Part shown: positions 1 to 8,240 of the stretch, in pieces | How positions within the stretch are numbered: position 1 is the first letter of the stretch | How the letters are laid out: every line of letters begins with the position of its first letter | Virus record (IMG/VR): IMGVR_UViG_3300028276_000002 | Span: 1-20,289 of that record | DNA: 20,289 nt | Source: a virus | Strand: one strand, 5' to 3' | Translations under genes and position numbers: made by a program | Notes under the pieces: generated by a model | What the model saw: the letters and a program-made list of their open reading frames with translations, nothing else | Told to the model about the DNA's origin: nothing | The model's database searches: none

Positions 1-232
1 AATAAGAGGGGTGCGGCTTTGGCCGGGGGGTGTGTTTTCTGCTTTGCATTCCCAAGCAGGGGCTTGGGAACGAGATGGTGTGAGGGCTTGGGAACGAGAT
101 GGTGTGAGGGCTTGGGAACGAGATGGTGTGAGGGCTTGGGAACGAGGATGTTTTTACTTGTTCCCAAGTTGAACTTGGGAACGAGATGGTAAATGTCGCT
201 TTTCGCTTCACGCTTTTCGCTCCTCGTTCTCT
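1..232. repeat. Left-end intergenic repeat block
   Basis: No gene is visible. It holds a partial CCCCTCT twin-hairpin unit (1-38); a TTCCCAAG palindrome (48-74) running into a 24-base tandem repeat (60-83, 84-107, 108-131 and a partial fourth at 132-146); a perfect palindrome GTTCCCAAGTT/AACTTGGGAAC (160-182); and a TCGCTTTTCGC-type unit (195-232) next to the tip gene stop. Confidence 0.85.
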
Positions 233-978
233 TAATCCAATTTTGACATTAATATATAAACATCACAAATGCCCTGGCTTCCACCATTGCCTGTGCCCAC
301 AAATGTTGCCTTCAGATCATAAGCTCCGTCTGCGATCCATAATTTGGAATGTTTATCCACACTGTTATCAAGCCGAACTCCCCAATATGTATTATCAAAT
401 CCGTAATATTTTGGAGTTGCAAGTGCTGCACCGAGATCAGTAATAAAAGCATCATCATCCGAGCCGTGCCCAACCTTGAACGCCTTAGAGCTGTCATCCC
501 ATGCCTCGGTAACTTTCACTATCGCTCTATGCACAATATATCCATCTCCAATGCTAAGTATCGTAACAGGACTTGTATCATCATGATTGATCTCTTTTTT
601 CACCCAAAAAGGCATATTAAGGAAAGCAAGAGGGCTGGTGATATTCGGATTACCATCGATCGTTTGAATATTCCCGATCGCTCCGCCGGCACTTCTGCCA
701 ATAAGAGCATTTCCCTTTGCCCCATCATCTCCTAATATATTGATTTGAGTCGTTGACACCAACAATCCATCCAATATGGCAAATTCAGCATTTGAGACTC
801 CCGCACTATGCAAACAATTCAATTCTGCAATGGTTGCAGACAGCAAAACCCCCGCAACCTGCATTCCTGAGCAGTTTACTTCCTTAGTCCCATCCTTAAG
901 AGCATCTAATATCTGATTTATTTCCGCAGAGGTCAGTTTATCTCCAACCCCTTTATCAATAATTGTTATTAAAGCCAT
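232..978 (-). CDS. Tail tip/fibre-like protein
   Basis: A 248-residue protein, the last gene of the module in the window. The N-terminal part (TSAEINQILDALKDGTKEVN, QVAGVLLSATIAELNCLHSA) is helical. Then come repeated short strands (ILDGLLVSTTQINILGDDGA), and a compact beta C-terminus (about 125-248) with INHDDTSPVTILSIGDGYIV and YWGVRLDNSVDKHSKLWIAD, ending CDVYILMSKLD. This is consistent with a small tip or receptor-contact protein, but no family can be named. It has no similarity to the VR, so it is not a second DGR target. AAGGAAGT lies seven bases before the ATG. Confidence 0.7.
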   Translation of the reverse strand: MALITIIDKGVGDKLTSAEINQILDALKDGTKEVNCSGMQVAGVLLSATIAELNCLHSAGVSNAEFAILDGLLVSTTQINILGDDGAKGNALIGRSAGGAIGNIQTIDGNPNITSPLAFLNMPFWVKKEINHDDTSPVTILSIGDGYIVHRAIVKVTEAWDDSSKAFKVGHGSDDDAFITDLGAALATPKYYGFDNTYWGVRLDNSVDKHSKLWIADGAYDLKATFVGTGNGGSQGICDVYILMSKLD

Positions 979-1013
979 GATAATACTTCCTTATTTTTTA
1001 CTTTATATTTCAT

Positions 1014-1043
1014 CTCTCGTTCCCAAGTTGGACTTGGGAATGC
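1014..1043. repeat. Palindromic TTCCCAAG...CTTGGGAA repeat
   Basis: TCTCGTTCCCAAGTTGGACT then TGGGAATGCC, immediately downstream of the hub gene stop. No U-run follows, so I do not call it a terminator. Confidence 0.85.
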
Positions 1044-1058
1044 CATTTTCCCTTTTTA

Positions 1059-2651
1059 TCACGTCTCAAACTCCAAAGGCAACGTATAAGGAAATCCCAG
1101 AGCATCACCTTCGGGACCATCCAGCATAATAACTTTCTTCTGCTCCGCGACATCGAAGCCGATCTCCTGCGCCCTGCGGATAACAGTATCGATCTCAGTC
1201 TCAACATCTAAAACAGTATAATCCCGAGCATAAACATCCATCAGAGAAACCGCATATTCCTTTAATAGCGACTCCACAATAAATATCTCAAAGTCATCAA
1301 TATAAGTAATTGTATGAACAGGAGGGGCTATTTGATTTATAAATTTTATTTTTATTCTTGTTATATCTTGTGGTATTTCAAAATTAATACTCTCTTTAAC
1401 CCAACCGCTGTAAGTACCTGTAGCTTGATTATATATTTCTACCCACACACCATTTTTCCATCCCTCAATATTTACTATTAATGAATTTCCCCATGTACAC
1501 CATCTCCAAAAATGTATTAATCCAAATATTCCCACATAATCAAGATTAATCACTTGATATATATATGCAAAGGATCCCCCAGTAGTATTATGTAATTTTA
1601 CCGAACTTGTGCCTCCATGTACATAAGTAGGATTTGTTTCTTGGAAAACATTTACACCGCCAGTTGTCCATCCTTCTGGCACACCGGATAACCAAGTCTC
1701 GAAGCCACCATTAATTTGTAATCCGTTTGACTTTAAATTAATAAAAATCCCCATATTATTAATTAAAGATTTGTTTTTTATATTTCTATATGTTATATCA
1801 TCTCCCAAAAAATTATATTGATCTAAATCAGTAAAATCTGGGTCTGAATATGCCTCTAAGTCTTTTTTAAAGGACACTTTTACATTTACATTATTATTTG
1901 GTGCATTATAATCTCTGCTCTCACGCTTCCACCGCAAACTCTTATGAAAGCTGTATTGATCCAGATTGCTCTCAATATCCACAACAAAATCATTCCAGAA
2001 ATAAATGTATATTTTGAAAATAGATGTCAATTCACTCAGCAGGGTGAAGGCGCTAATTTTATTATCTTGATATTCATAATAATTTTCATCATCTTCGTTA
2101 TTCCAAACATCATATCTTGCAGCTTGATTTTGACCCATTGAATAAAGCATCTGCTCATAAAAATATATTTCTTCAAACTTAATTCCAGGAAAGATATATT
2201 CGCTTACACCATTCATAGTCACAGAATATGGTGTGCTTATAAGATTCATTAAACACTCAACCAACCATGTTGCTTGTACGTAATAAATTCCGAAAAATGA
2301 AGTACCGTACTGTGCTGATGTTCCTGCTGCGAGTGCAGTATGAAGAGTGTCATGATCTATCTTATAATCCTTGAGTTTTTCAAGGTAATGAATGATCTTA
2401 ATATCATAATCCGTGCCGTCATTGGCGTCCTTCACATTATCAATAAATCCGTAAAAAATAATATCCGTGGCGTAATATATGAGCACAATATCGCCCTTTT
2501 CCGGAACGGTTGTACTGTCCTGAGACATATAAATATTCAATCCAGGTACGATCAAAGAAAAATCCCGATTCCGCTTCAAGCAATATACAGTATCCGCATC
2601 GCAAAATCTGCTTACATCATCGCCATCGACCAAAACTCTAAAATTAGGCAT
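1059..2651 (-). CDS. Tail hub/distal tail protein with inserted carbohydrate-binding-like domain
   Basis: A 530-residue protein that follows the tape measure gene, the usual place of distal tail and hub proteins. The N-terminal part (to about 120) reads VLVDGDDVSRFCDADTVYCL, then KGDIVLIYYATDIIFYGFID, beta-rich like hub or gp27-type domains. Residues 310-458 look like a jelly-roll carbohydrate-binding module of the CBM4/9 type: INGGFETWLSGVPEGWTTGG, VHGGTSSVKL, SGWVKESINFEIP and ITYIDDFEIF. The C-terminal 70 residues (MDVYARDYTVLDVETEIDTV) return to the hub-like type. The CBM lies between the two halves, so it reads as an insertion. The ATG overlaps the tape measure stop. Confidence 0.75.
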   Translation of the reverse strand: MPNFRVLVDGDDVSRFCDADTVYCLKRNRDFSLIVPGLNIYMSQDSTTVPEKGDIVLIYYATDIIFYGFIDNVKDANDGTDYDIKIIHYLEKLKDYKIDHDTLHTALAAGTSAQYGTSFFGIYYVQATWLVECLMNLISTPYSVTMNGVSEYIFPGIKFEEIYFYEQMLYSMGQNQAARYDVWNNEDDENYYEYQDNKISAFTLLSELTSIFKIYIYFWNDFVVDIESNLDQYSFHKSLRWKRESRDYNAPNNNVNVKVSFKKDLEAYSDPDFTDLDQYNFLGDDITYRNIKNKSLINNMGIFINLKSNGLQINGGFETWLSGVPEGWTTGGVNVFQETNPTYVHGGTSSVKLHNTTGGSFAYIYQVINLDYVGIFGLIHFWRWCTWGNSLIVNIEGWKNGVWVEIYNQATGTYSGWVKESINFEIPQDITRIKIKFINQIAPPVHTITYIDDFEIFIVESLLKEYAVSLMDVYARDYTVLDVETEIDTVIRRAQEIGFDVAEQKKVIMLDGPEGDALGFPYTLPLEFET

Positions 2652-5600
2652 CGTCTAAATTTACACCTCTGCGTGTCAGCTCATTCTCGATTGCCTTCAC
2701 CTGTTTTAGCACGAACTTTTCGCCATCAATCTTACTCTCAATTAATATATTCGGTGTCATATCCTTGCTCACCAAATTCATATTCATCGCCTTGATCGCA
2801 TTAGTGTTCGACCTCATCAGCGATTCCAATTCATTCATCTTAATTACATTCTCGTTCCCAAACTCCGATTTGGGAACGCCCCCACCAGCCATCATTACAT
2901 TCCCAAGTTCAACTTGGGAACGAGTCACATTAGATATATAATTATTAACAGCAGAAAAATGACTACTCACCGGTGACTGCTCATACACATTACTAATATC
3001 TGGGATACTCATTCCAATCTTTGCGGTCTCTGCGTTCTTTGTTCCTCCGCGTGCTCCGCGTGAAACTCTGGGAATATGCTCGATCCCGAACCCACCAGGC
3101 AGCGAATAATCTCCTGCAAGGAACGGCACAAATTTGGATATCGGAATAATAACCTCTTTTTCTCCACCTTCACCAACGGTAATGACCTGCTCTTTATCTA
3201 CAAACATTCCTTCTTTTGCACCAACCAATCCACCAAGAGCCATCGCCTGTGCAGCAGTAAAATAAGCAGCATGTGTCGTGGCTGCAGCAACACCAGCTCC
3301 ACCAAAACTTGCAATATTCGCAGCTACAGCAGCCGGTGTATAAGCTATAGCCATAGCAGTACCTGTTTTAGCCGCTTTTACCACCTCGATTGCCTTCAGA
3401 GAATCCGAAATAAGAACCATTTTTATCTGCTCTTTGATCCACTCCATTGCTATACTCGCAAAAGAGTTTATGAATGAAGAAGCTACATCACTTGCAATAT
3501 CCATTGACTCAATCCATTTATTTGCGATCATATCCAATCCAGCCATAGTTGGCTCTAACCAATAATGATTTGCATCATCAAATTGCTTTAATAAAATTGC
3601 TCTTTTCTGCTCATATTTCCACTGCTCAATAGCCACCTCTGCTTCCGCAAGCTCCTGAATACCAATAATTCCACGCTGTTTGAGATCCAGCATAGCTGTA
3701 AATTTCTCGGATGCCTCGATATTCACCAACTTCTTCTGAAGCTCATAATCTGCTTCGGACATCGCAGCCATATCCTTGAAATAATTTAAGTAATCCTGTT
3801 CATCCTTATCAAGCTGCTCTTGCCTGAGATCGTTTATCTTATCATTCTTTGCTTTCTCAAGCTGGAGTAGCATAGCATTGTATTGCTCGGTGCTTATTAT
3901 TTTATGCTCAAGATATTCATCATAAATAACTTTCTGATCTTCATATCCCTGTTCATAAGTTTCTATCTGTCTCTGCATAGAATCTTCAATTGCATTTATC
4001 CGTGCATCCACATACGCTTCCTCGAATTTCTGTCTGTACTGCTCTCGCAATATGTCCAATTTAGTAGCTTTTACTTTTTCGAGTGTAACAATTTCCTCCG
4101 TATAGGTTTCAAATGCCTTCAGATCATCGCCGTGTATTTTTTCAACTCCTTTATGATGATCGATCAGCTTTTGTTTTTCCTTATTCAGCAATGCGATCCG
4201 CTGGTTTATTTGCCCTTCCATAATAAAAGTAGCACGTTCAAATCCCTCATCAATATCTAATGAGCCGAGCGTGATCTGTTCTTCCCCAAGCTCTTCATAT
4301 AATTTCTTCAAACTTTTCTCAAGAGTTTCCAGCTCCTTTTCGTTGAATAATAATCCGGCTTCCTCTTTGCCACCGCCCAAACCCTCGCTTGTAGTTTTCT
4401 GCAGTTCCTTCCAGCGCTGTAAAAGTCTATTAAGAAATTTCTCGTTATTTTTAAGATTCATTCCAAGTTCTGCCGCCAATTCTACAATAGTTACTTTATC
4501 TGGCTCTAAGAACATTGACATAATTCGTTTTACGGCAACGTCTAACGGTGCCTGTAATGAATCCATTTTTCCTTTAAAAACATCAATAATTTTTGATGAT
4601 TTTTTTATTTCTTCTTCAGCCCATTTGAGCTCTTGCTTTGTAAGTTTTCCTAAATTTTCTAATCCGAGCGCCTCAAGAGCTGATTTTTTTTCTTCGGCAG
4701 GTTCTTTATAAAAGACTTTTCTAAATTCAATGCTTCCACTAAGCTCGTCCATCTTTTTCAAATCATCAACAAAATCCTTATATGTGTTTTTCAATTGCTT
4801 GGAAAGAATAAGTCTTAATGATTCTATTTGTAATTCTATTAGAGTTCTCATACTTTCAATATTCACATCGATCACATTCCCAAATTCGTCAAAAGTAGCA
4901 GCCGAAGGAAACGCCTCACCGAGTTTCTGCATCAATCCGTTCATCCTATCAATCTCTTCATTGGATTTGCCGGTGCGGTCCTTCAGGTTCTGGAATTGAG
5001 ATATCATCATATTGAGGTTCTTTTCCTGCCTCTCAAAACCAGCCATAGTACGCTGCAGTTCAGCCAGCTTATTCACAGCCGGTTTTGTCAGCTCGTACAT
5101 AGAGATAAGCAGCTTATTCCACGTTTTTGCAAGAGGAATGAGCTTCTTACCCATACGTTCCATCATATTCTTATACTCGGCATTGCGTCTTTTCTCAACA
5201 TTTACCAAGCTCTCGGAGGTCCGTGCCAGGTCGCCCTGTGCGTCTTGGGAGTTCTTGAAGAGCAGATTGATCGTTGCCTGTGCTTTTGCGGTTTTGCTCA
5301 GCTCCTCACCCTGCGCCACCAGTCCCGCAGTATATGCCTCCTGCTCCACATCCGCCTCATTAATAACAATACCGAGCGTTTTGAGCGATTCCCGCTCACC
5401 GGTTATTGCTTTAATAAACGACTGTATTACTTCGGGATCCTGCCTGTTATTAAAACTTGCGACATCGAGTCCGAGTTCGACCACCTGCTTTGCAAGTGCA
5501 GCGGATTCATTGGTTGCGAATCCGAGGGGTTTGAGCACATCCCCTACCTCAGATGAGAATTTCTTAACATCCTGCCTTGCACGTCCCACGCTATCCGCAA

Positions 5601-6174
5601 AACTCTCAGCCCAATCATTGGTAACATCTTTCACGGACTTGAACACAACATCGAATTTATTTTGTATCTCCTCAGCATCCTTGCTCACTTGTATTGCTTC
5701 CGTGCCGATGTCTAATGTAGTTTTGATCATGCGCCAGGCAAGCAGAAAAACGAGTATCTGGTTACGCATAGCACCGAGTGTCCTTCGCAGTCCCGAAGTA
5801 GCTATTCTCATTCTGTTGAATTGCTGAACTCCCTGTGCTCCCATCTTGCCGGTAGCCGAAGCCAGTTTTTTCTGCTCTATTCTCAGCATTTTTATAGATG
5901 AAGTATATTCCCGGCTTCCGATCACAGCGCTTTTTTGCTGATTCTGCAATATCTTAATATTATGAGTAATATCATTAATTGTACGTGCATTCTTAATATA
6001 AGACTTCCCGACCTTCTTATTGGATTCCTCGACCTCTTTGTTTGAGCTTTTTGTCTTTTCATTCATTCCGACAATAGCATTACGAAGCTCGTGTATTTCA
6101 CCCCTTAGTAGTTTTAGCTCTCTGCCTGCTTCATTACGTGCCGCAATTAGCAACTCAATTTTACTACCTGCCAT
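2644..6174 (-). CDS. Tail tape measure protein
   Basis: A protein of 1,176 residues that sets tail length and is threaded through the tube. The N-terminal 120 residues are coiled coil. Residues 165-350 are the conserved tape measure core (NKFDVVFKSVKDVTNDWAES, GFATNESAALAKQVVELGLD, FIKAITGERESLKTLGIVIN). Long helical coiled coils follow to about 890. Residues 900-990 form a hydrophobic stretch (AMAIAYTPAAVAANIASFGG), then GEGGEKEVIIPISKF, the usual closing motif. Three dispersed repeats lie in frame in the C-terminal 150 residues. I chose the ATG at 6174 over the one at 6189, because AAGGAT sits just before it and the longer start begins inside that site. The stop overlaps the next gene by eight bases. 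Confidence 0.92.
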   Translation of the reverse strand: MAGSKIELLIAARNEAGRELKLLRGEIHELRNAIVGMNEKTKSSNKEVEESNKKVGKSYIKNARTINDITHNIKILQNQQKSAVIGSREYTSSIKMLRIEQKKLASATGKMGAQGVQQFNRMRIATSGLRRTLGAMRNQILVFLLAWRMIKTTLDIGTEAIQVSKDAEEIQNKFDVVFKSVKDVTNDWAESFADSVGRARQDVKKFSSEVGDVLKPLGFATNESAALAKQVVELGLDVASFNNRQDPEVIQSFIKAITGERESLKTLGIVINEADVEQEAYTAGLVAQGEELSKTAKAQATINLLFKNSQDAQGDLARTSESLVNVEKRRNAEYKNMMERMGKKLIPLAKTWNKLLISMYELTKPAVNKLAELQRTMAGFERQEKNLNMMISQFQNLKDRTGKSNEEIDRMNGLMQKLGEAFPSAATFDEFGNVIDVNIESMRTLIELQIESLRLILSKQLKNTYKDFVDDLKKMDELSGSIEFRKVFYKEPAEEKKSALEALGLENLGKLTKQELKWAEEEIKKSSKIIDVFKGKMDSLQAPLDVAVKRIMSMFLEPDKVTIVELAAELGMNLKNNEKFLNRLLQRWKELQKTTSEGLGGGKEEAGLLFNEKELETLEKSLKKLYEELGEEQITLGSLDIDEGFERATFIMEGQINQRIALLNKEKQKLIDHHKGVEKIHGDDLKAFETYTEEIVTLEKVKATKLDILREQYRQKFEEAYVDARINAIEDSMQRQIETYEQGYEDQKVIYDEYLEHKIISTEQYNAMLLQLEKAKNDKINDLRQEQLDKDEQDYLNYFKDMAAMSEADYELQKKLVNIEASEKFTAMLDLKQRGIIGIQELAEAEVAIEQWKYEQKRAILLKQFDDANHYWLEPTMAGLDMIANKWIESMDIASDVASSFINSFASIAMEWIKEQIKMVLISDSLKAIEVVKAAKTGTAMAIAYTPAAVAANIASFGGAGVAAATTHAAYFTAAQAMALGGLVGAKEGMFVDKEQVITVGEGGEKEVIIPISKFVPFLAGDYSLPGGFGIEHIPRVSRGARGGTKNAETAKIGMSIPDISNVYEQSPVSSHFSAVNNYISNVTRSQVELGNVMMAGGGVPKSEFGNENVIKMNELESLMRSNTNAIKAMNMNLVSKDMTPNILIESKIDGEKFVLKQVKAIENELTRRGVNLDDA
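2853..2924. repeat. Two in-frame palindromes inside the tape measure gene
   Basis: CGTTCCCAAA and TTTGGGAACG pair perfectly at 2853-2878, encoding VPKSEFGNEN. TTCCCAAGTT and AACTTGGGAA pair at 2900-2920, encoding SQVELGNV. Both are members of the intergenic TTCCCAAG family, and both are read in the same phase relative to the palindrome. Confidence 0.85.
3021..3068. repeat. In-frame CTCTGCG repeat inside the tape measure gene
   Basis: GCGGTCTCTGCGTTCTTTGT then CCGCGTGCTCCGCGTGAAAC. It encodes PRVSRGARGGTKNAETAKIG and lies in the same family as 8139-8238 and 15058-15110. Confidence 0.8.
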
Positions 6175-6190
6175 AATAATCCTTATCATT

Positions 6191-6394
6191 CCCCTCTAAT
6201 AAGAGGGGTACGGCTTCAGCCGTGGGGTGTGTTTTATCTTCTTCATACTTCGACCGGCTCAGCATGACATTATTATTTTTCTTCATTACAACATTCTCTT
6301 TCTTTTTCGTGTCTTTTCGCCTGCCCCGTAAGGAGGAACGACTGTATCGGGGTGCTTTTCGTGGCAAAAATTCTGGGTATTTTTCGTGGTTGCA
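6191..6394. repeat. Intergenic repeat block upstream of the tape measure gene
   Basis: In order: twin-hairpin CCCCTCT unit (6191-6234), GACCGGCTCAGCATGACATT unit (6252-6274) and a TTTCGTG composite (6303-6394) with the 40-base core shared with 10278-10317. Open frames across it are repeat-derived. Confidence 0.85.
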
Positions 6395-6397
6395 TTT

Positions 6398-7032
6398 TCA
6401 GCTTTCTTTTTTCATTTTCTTCATCATTTCCTGATCACGATAATACGTAATATTAGCAACTGTAAGTGTATAAAGTAAGCTCTTTTTCATATAGAAATGA
6501 CCTACTGACTTTCCGAATCGCTCTGCAAGTCCGATACAGAGTTCTCCAAATCCGTGATTTTCTTGACCATAGCCCGAGCCGTCTCCAGTTTCTCCAGGGT
6601 CGCGATGTATAATTTTTTTTTTACATCTTCAAAAAACTGAAGGATCAGCTCCACATACACCAAAATACGGTCGAGCGGAATATTCATCAGATACAACTGC
6701 CCTTCTTTGGAGAGTTCTTCATGCGTCATATCAGCGAGCTTTTCATCGAATTGATTATCCAGGATATACAATACCACTCCCATCTGCGAGAAATCATCCA
6801 TATTAATGGTTGTAATATCTCCGAAATATTTCTGAATTATATCATAGGCATAGGCATTGGCATACGGAATGGCAGCATCGGCAAACCGGCACTGCTTCTT
6901 ATACAAATCCTCGATCAGAACATGCTTTTGCCTCGACATCTTGGCGATTGCTGCCTTGCTCTTGATATTATTCTTTGCATTTCTGAGACCTTTAAAAATT
7001 TTCCCGAACTTTTCTTTATCTTTATCAGCCAT
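6398..7032 (-). CDS. Tail assembly chaperone, -1 frameshift long form (GT-like)
   Basis: A ribosome slipping back one base in the A10 run after residue 140 enters a frame that stays open for 71 more codons to TGA (6400-6398), giving about 211 residues. The new part reads IIHRDPGETGDGSGYGQENH, continues GFGELCIGLAERFGKSVGHF, then YMKKSLLYTLTVANITYYRD and ends KKES. It is compositionally protein-like. The G/GT frameshift pair is conserved across long-tailed phages, as in lambda. A separate 30-residue start at MKKSLL (6490) is possible, but the uninterrupted frame back to the slip site favours frameshifting. Confidence 0.65.
6502..7032 (-). CDS. Tail assembly chaperone, short form (G-like)
   Basis: A 176-residue helical, charged protein encoded between the tube and tape measure genes, where long-tailed phages keep their tail assembly chaperones. 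It starts MADKDKEKFGKIFKGLRNAK and has SKLADM-type turns and ILVYVELILQFFEDVKKK at 123-140. These chaperones bind the tape measure protein and recruit tube subunits. Codons 138-140 are AAA AAA AAA within a run of ten A (6613-6622). Ribosomes that do not slip end at TAG (6504-6502) and give this form, whose last 36 residues are a coiled-coil-like helix. AGGTG lies nine bases before the ATG. Confidence 0.78.
   Translation of the reverse strand: MADKDKEKFGKIFKGLRNAKNNIKSKAAIAKMSRQKHVLIEDLYKKQCRFADAAIPYANAYAYDIIQKYFGDITTINMDDFSQMGVVLYILDNQFDEKLADMTHEELSKEGQLYLMNIPLDRILVYVELILQFFEDVKKKLYIATLEKLETARAMVKKITDLENSVSDLQSDSESQ
6613..6622 (-). promoter_or_regulatory. Slippery A10 run for -1 frameshifting
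   Basis: The message reads GTA AAA AAA AAA TTA in the chaperone frame. A_AAA_AAA is one of the strongest bacterial -1 slip sites, and A-runs also allow RNA polymerase slippage. The -1 frame is open from this point to 6398. Confidence 0.65.
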
Positions 7033-7058
7033 TTATTTCACCTGCTTTCATTACTATT

Positions 7059-7246
7059 CCCCTCTATCAAGAGGGGTGCGGCTTCAGCCGTGGGGTGTGT
7101 TATCTGCTCTTTATGCTTAGACCGGCTCAGCATGACATTATTTCCAGACATTCCCAAGCAGGGGCTTGGGAACGAGATGACGTGAGGGCTTGGGAATGAG
7201 GTAATTTCCATTTCTTCTCTGCGAGCTTTGCGTGGAATCTTTTCCG
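7059..7246. repeat. Intergenic repeat block: twin-hairpin, GACCGGCTCAG, palindrome, TTTGCGTG units
   Basis: In order: CCCCTCT twin-hairpin (7059-7101), GACCGGCTCAGCATGACATT (from 7120, also at 6252), a TTCCCAAG palindrome with a partial second unit (7149-7200) and a CTCTGCGAGCTTTGCGTG unit (7211-7246). Four repeat families lie end to end with no gene between. Confidence 0.85.
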
Positions 7247-7247
7247 C

Positions 7248-8120
7248 CTATCCCCAATCCTCGGTGTATCCCATGCCGATCAGTTCACCATTATAATCAC
7301 AAATATTATTCCCGGCATAATCAACAATAAGTATAGCAGTACGAATACGTTTCTTCGGGAAATATACTTCCATGTCGCCATCTTCCATCAATTCAGCCAT
7401 AAACTCGAAACTCCAGGACGATGTATTTTCCCGATCCTCAGCACCAACAGTAAGAGCTCCTGTACGGTTCACCTTTGCCAGATGAATAATAATATCTCTA
7501 TTGAGATATTCTGTGGAGATTTCAGCGAGATTACGTGCCCGAAGCATACACCACAATTCCATTCTGCTTGGAAGATCGCTCTTCTTAATAGTGATAGTAT
7601 TTCCCACTCCGCTGTCATCATACAAATAAGCAGGATACATCATCAGACCAACTGCTTGTGAATTGAATTTCAGATCACCAGATTTATAATAAAATTCATA
7701 CGGGAATGGATTACCTATCACTTTTTTATAATGTATCCCATTCTCATCATATACCTCAATTGAATCGGGGACCACATCTGTACCATGAACGAGATCGATC
7801 TTGTAAGGACTACCATTAGGGATACCCTCGTCATCAAAAACAATAGCAGACTCTTCGCCAAGTCGTACACGTGTTTTTGTGCCTGCGGTTTTGGTCCCAC
7901 CTGTGATCTCTGCAAGCAGATCCGCATCTATGCCATTAAAGGTGACGATTCCGGTTACTTTTCTGCCTGTAGCCCAAGTAATTTCACCACCCCCATCACC
8001 AAGAAGATGGCGAACTATCTTCAATTCATCATTAATAGCAACGGTTATAGTATCGGCAAGTTTTAATCCGCCGAGAAAAGCAACACCTTCAGCCCATACG
8101 ACTTCTCTTGTTTTTGGCAT
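7248..8120 (-). CDS. Tail tube-like protein 2 (paralogue with C-terminal extension)
   Basis: A 290-residue protein sharing with its neighbour REVVWAEGVAFLG, GDGGGEITWATGRKVTG, ITGGTKTAGT, YPAYLY, PSRMELWCMLR and IIHLAKVNRTG. It carries about 35 extra residues at the C-terminus (from RIRTAILIVDYAGNNICDYN), a short beta unit absent from the first copy. It may form the tube itself, with the other copy as an alternative or decorated subunit, or the reverse. AGGAG lies seven bases before the ATG. The pair arose by tandem duplication followed by strong divergence, and both frames are intact. Confidence 0.75.
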   Translation of the reverse strand: MPKTREVVWAEGVAFLGGLKLADTITVAINDELKIVRHLLGDGGGEITWATGRKVTGIVTFNGIDADLLAEITGGTKTAGTKTRVRLGEESAIVFDDEGIPNGSPYKIDLVHGTDVVPDSIEVYDENGIHYKKVIGNPFPYEFYYKSGDLKFNSQAVGLMMYPAYLYDDSGVGNTITIKKSDLPSRMELWCMLRARNLAEISTEYLNRDIIIHLAKVNRTGALTVGAEDRENTSSWSFEFMAELMEDGDMEVYFPKKRIRTAILIVDYAGNNICDYNGELIGMGYTEDWG

Positions 8121-8138
8121 ATTAACTCCTATCTATTT

Positions 8139-8238
8139 CTCGCAGAGGACGCTAAGGAGATTAATATAATTTTTAATATTTCTTTCTCTGCGTTCTTTGC
8201 GTTTCCTTCTCTGCGATCTTTGCGTGAAATCTTTCCAC
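8139..8238. repeat. CTCTGCG/TTTGCGTG dispersed repeat
   Basis: CGCAGAGGACGCTAAGGAGA at the left and CTCTGCGTTCTTTGCGTTTC at the right bracket an A+T-rich centre. The two ends are imperfect reverse complements, so the unit can fold back. It fills the gap between the two tube-like genes. Confidence 0.8.
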
Positions 8239-8240
8239 GA

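Noticed and set aside
60-155. Possible CRISPR array
   Set aside because: The 24-base units are contiguous with no unique spacers, and no cas gene is present.
232-978. Second DGR target in the tip protein gene
   Set aside because: No stretch resembling the TR or VR is present at its C-terminus.
5012-5827. Long plus-strand open frames opposite the tape measure gene, and other plus-strand frames
   Set aside because: They are antisense shadows of well-supported minus-strand genes, have low-complexity composition and no family resemblance.
6191-6234. Rho-independent terminator at the CCCCTCT hairpins
   Set aside because: Strong stems, but no U-run follows on the minus strand, and the unit recurs as a dispersed repeat in the middle of an operon-like series.
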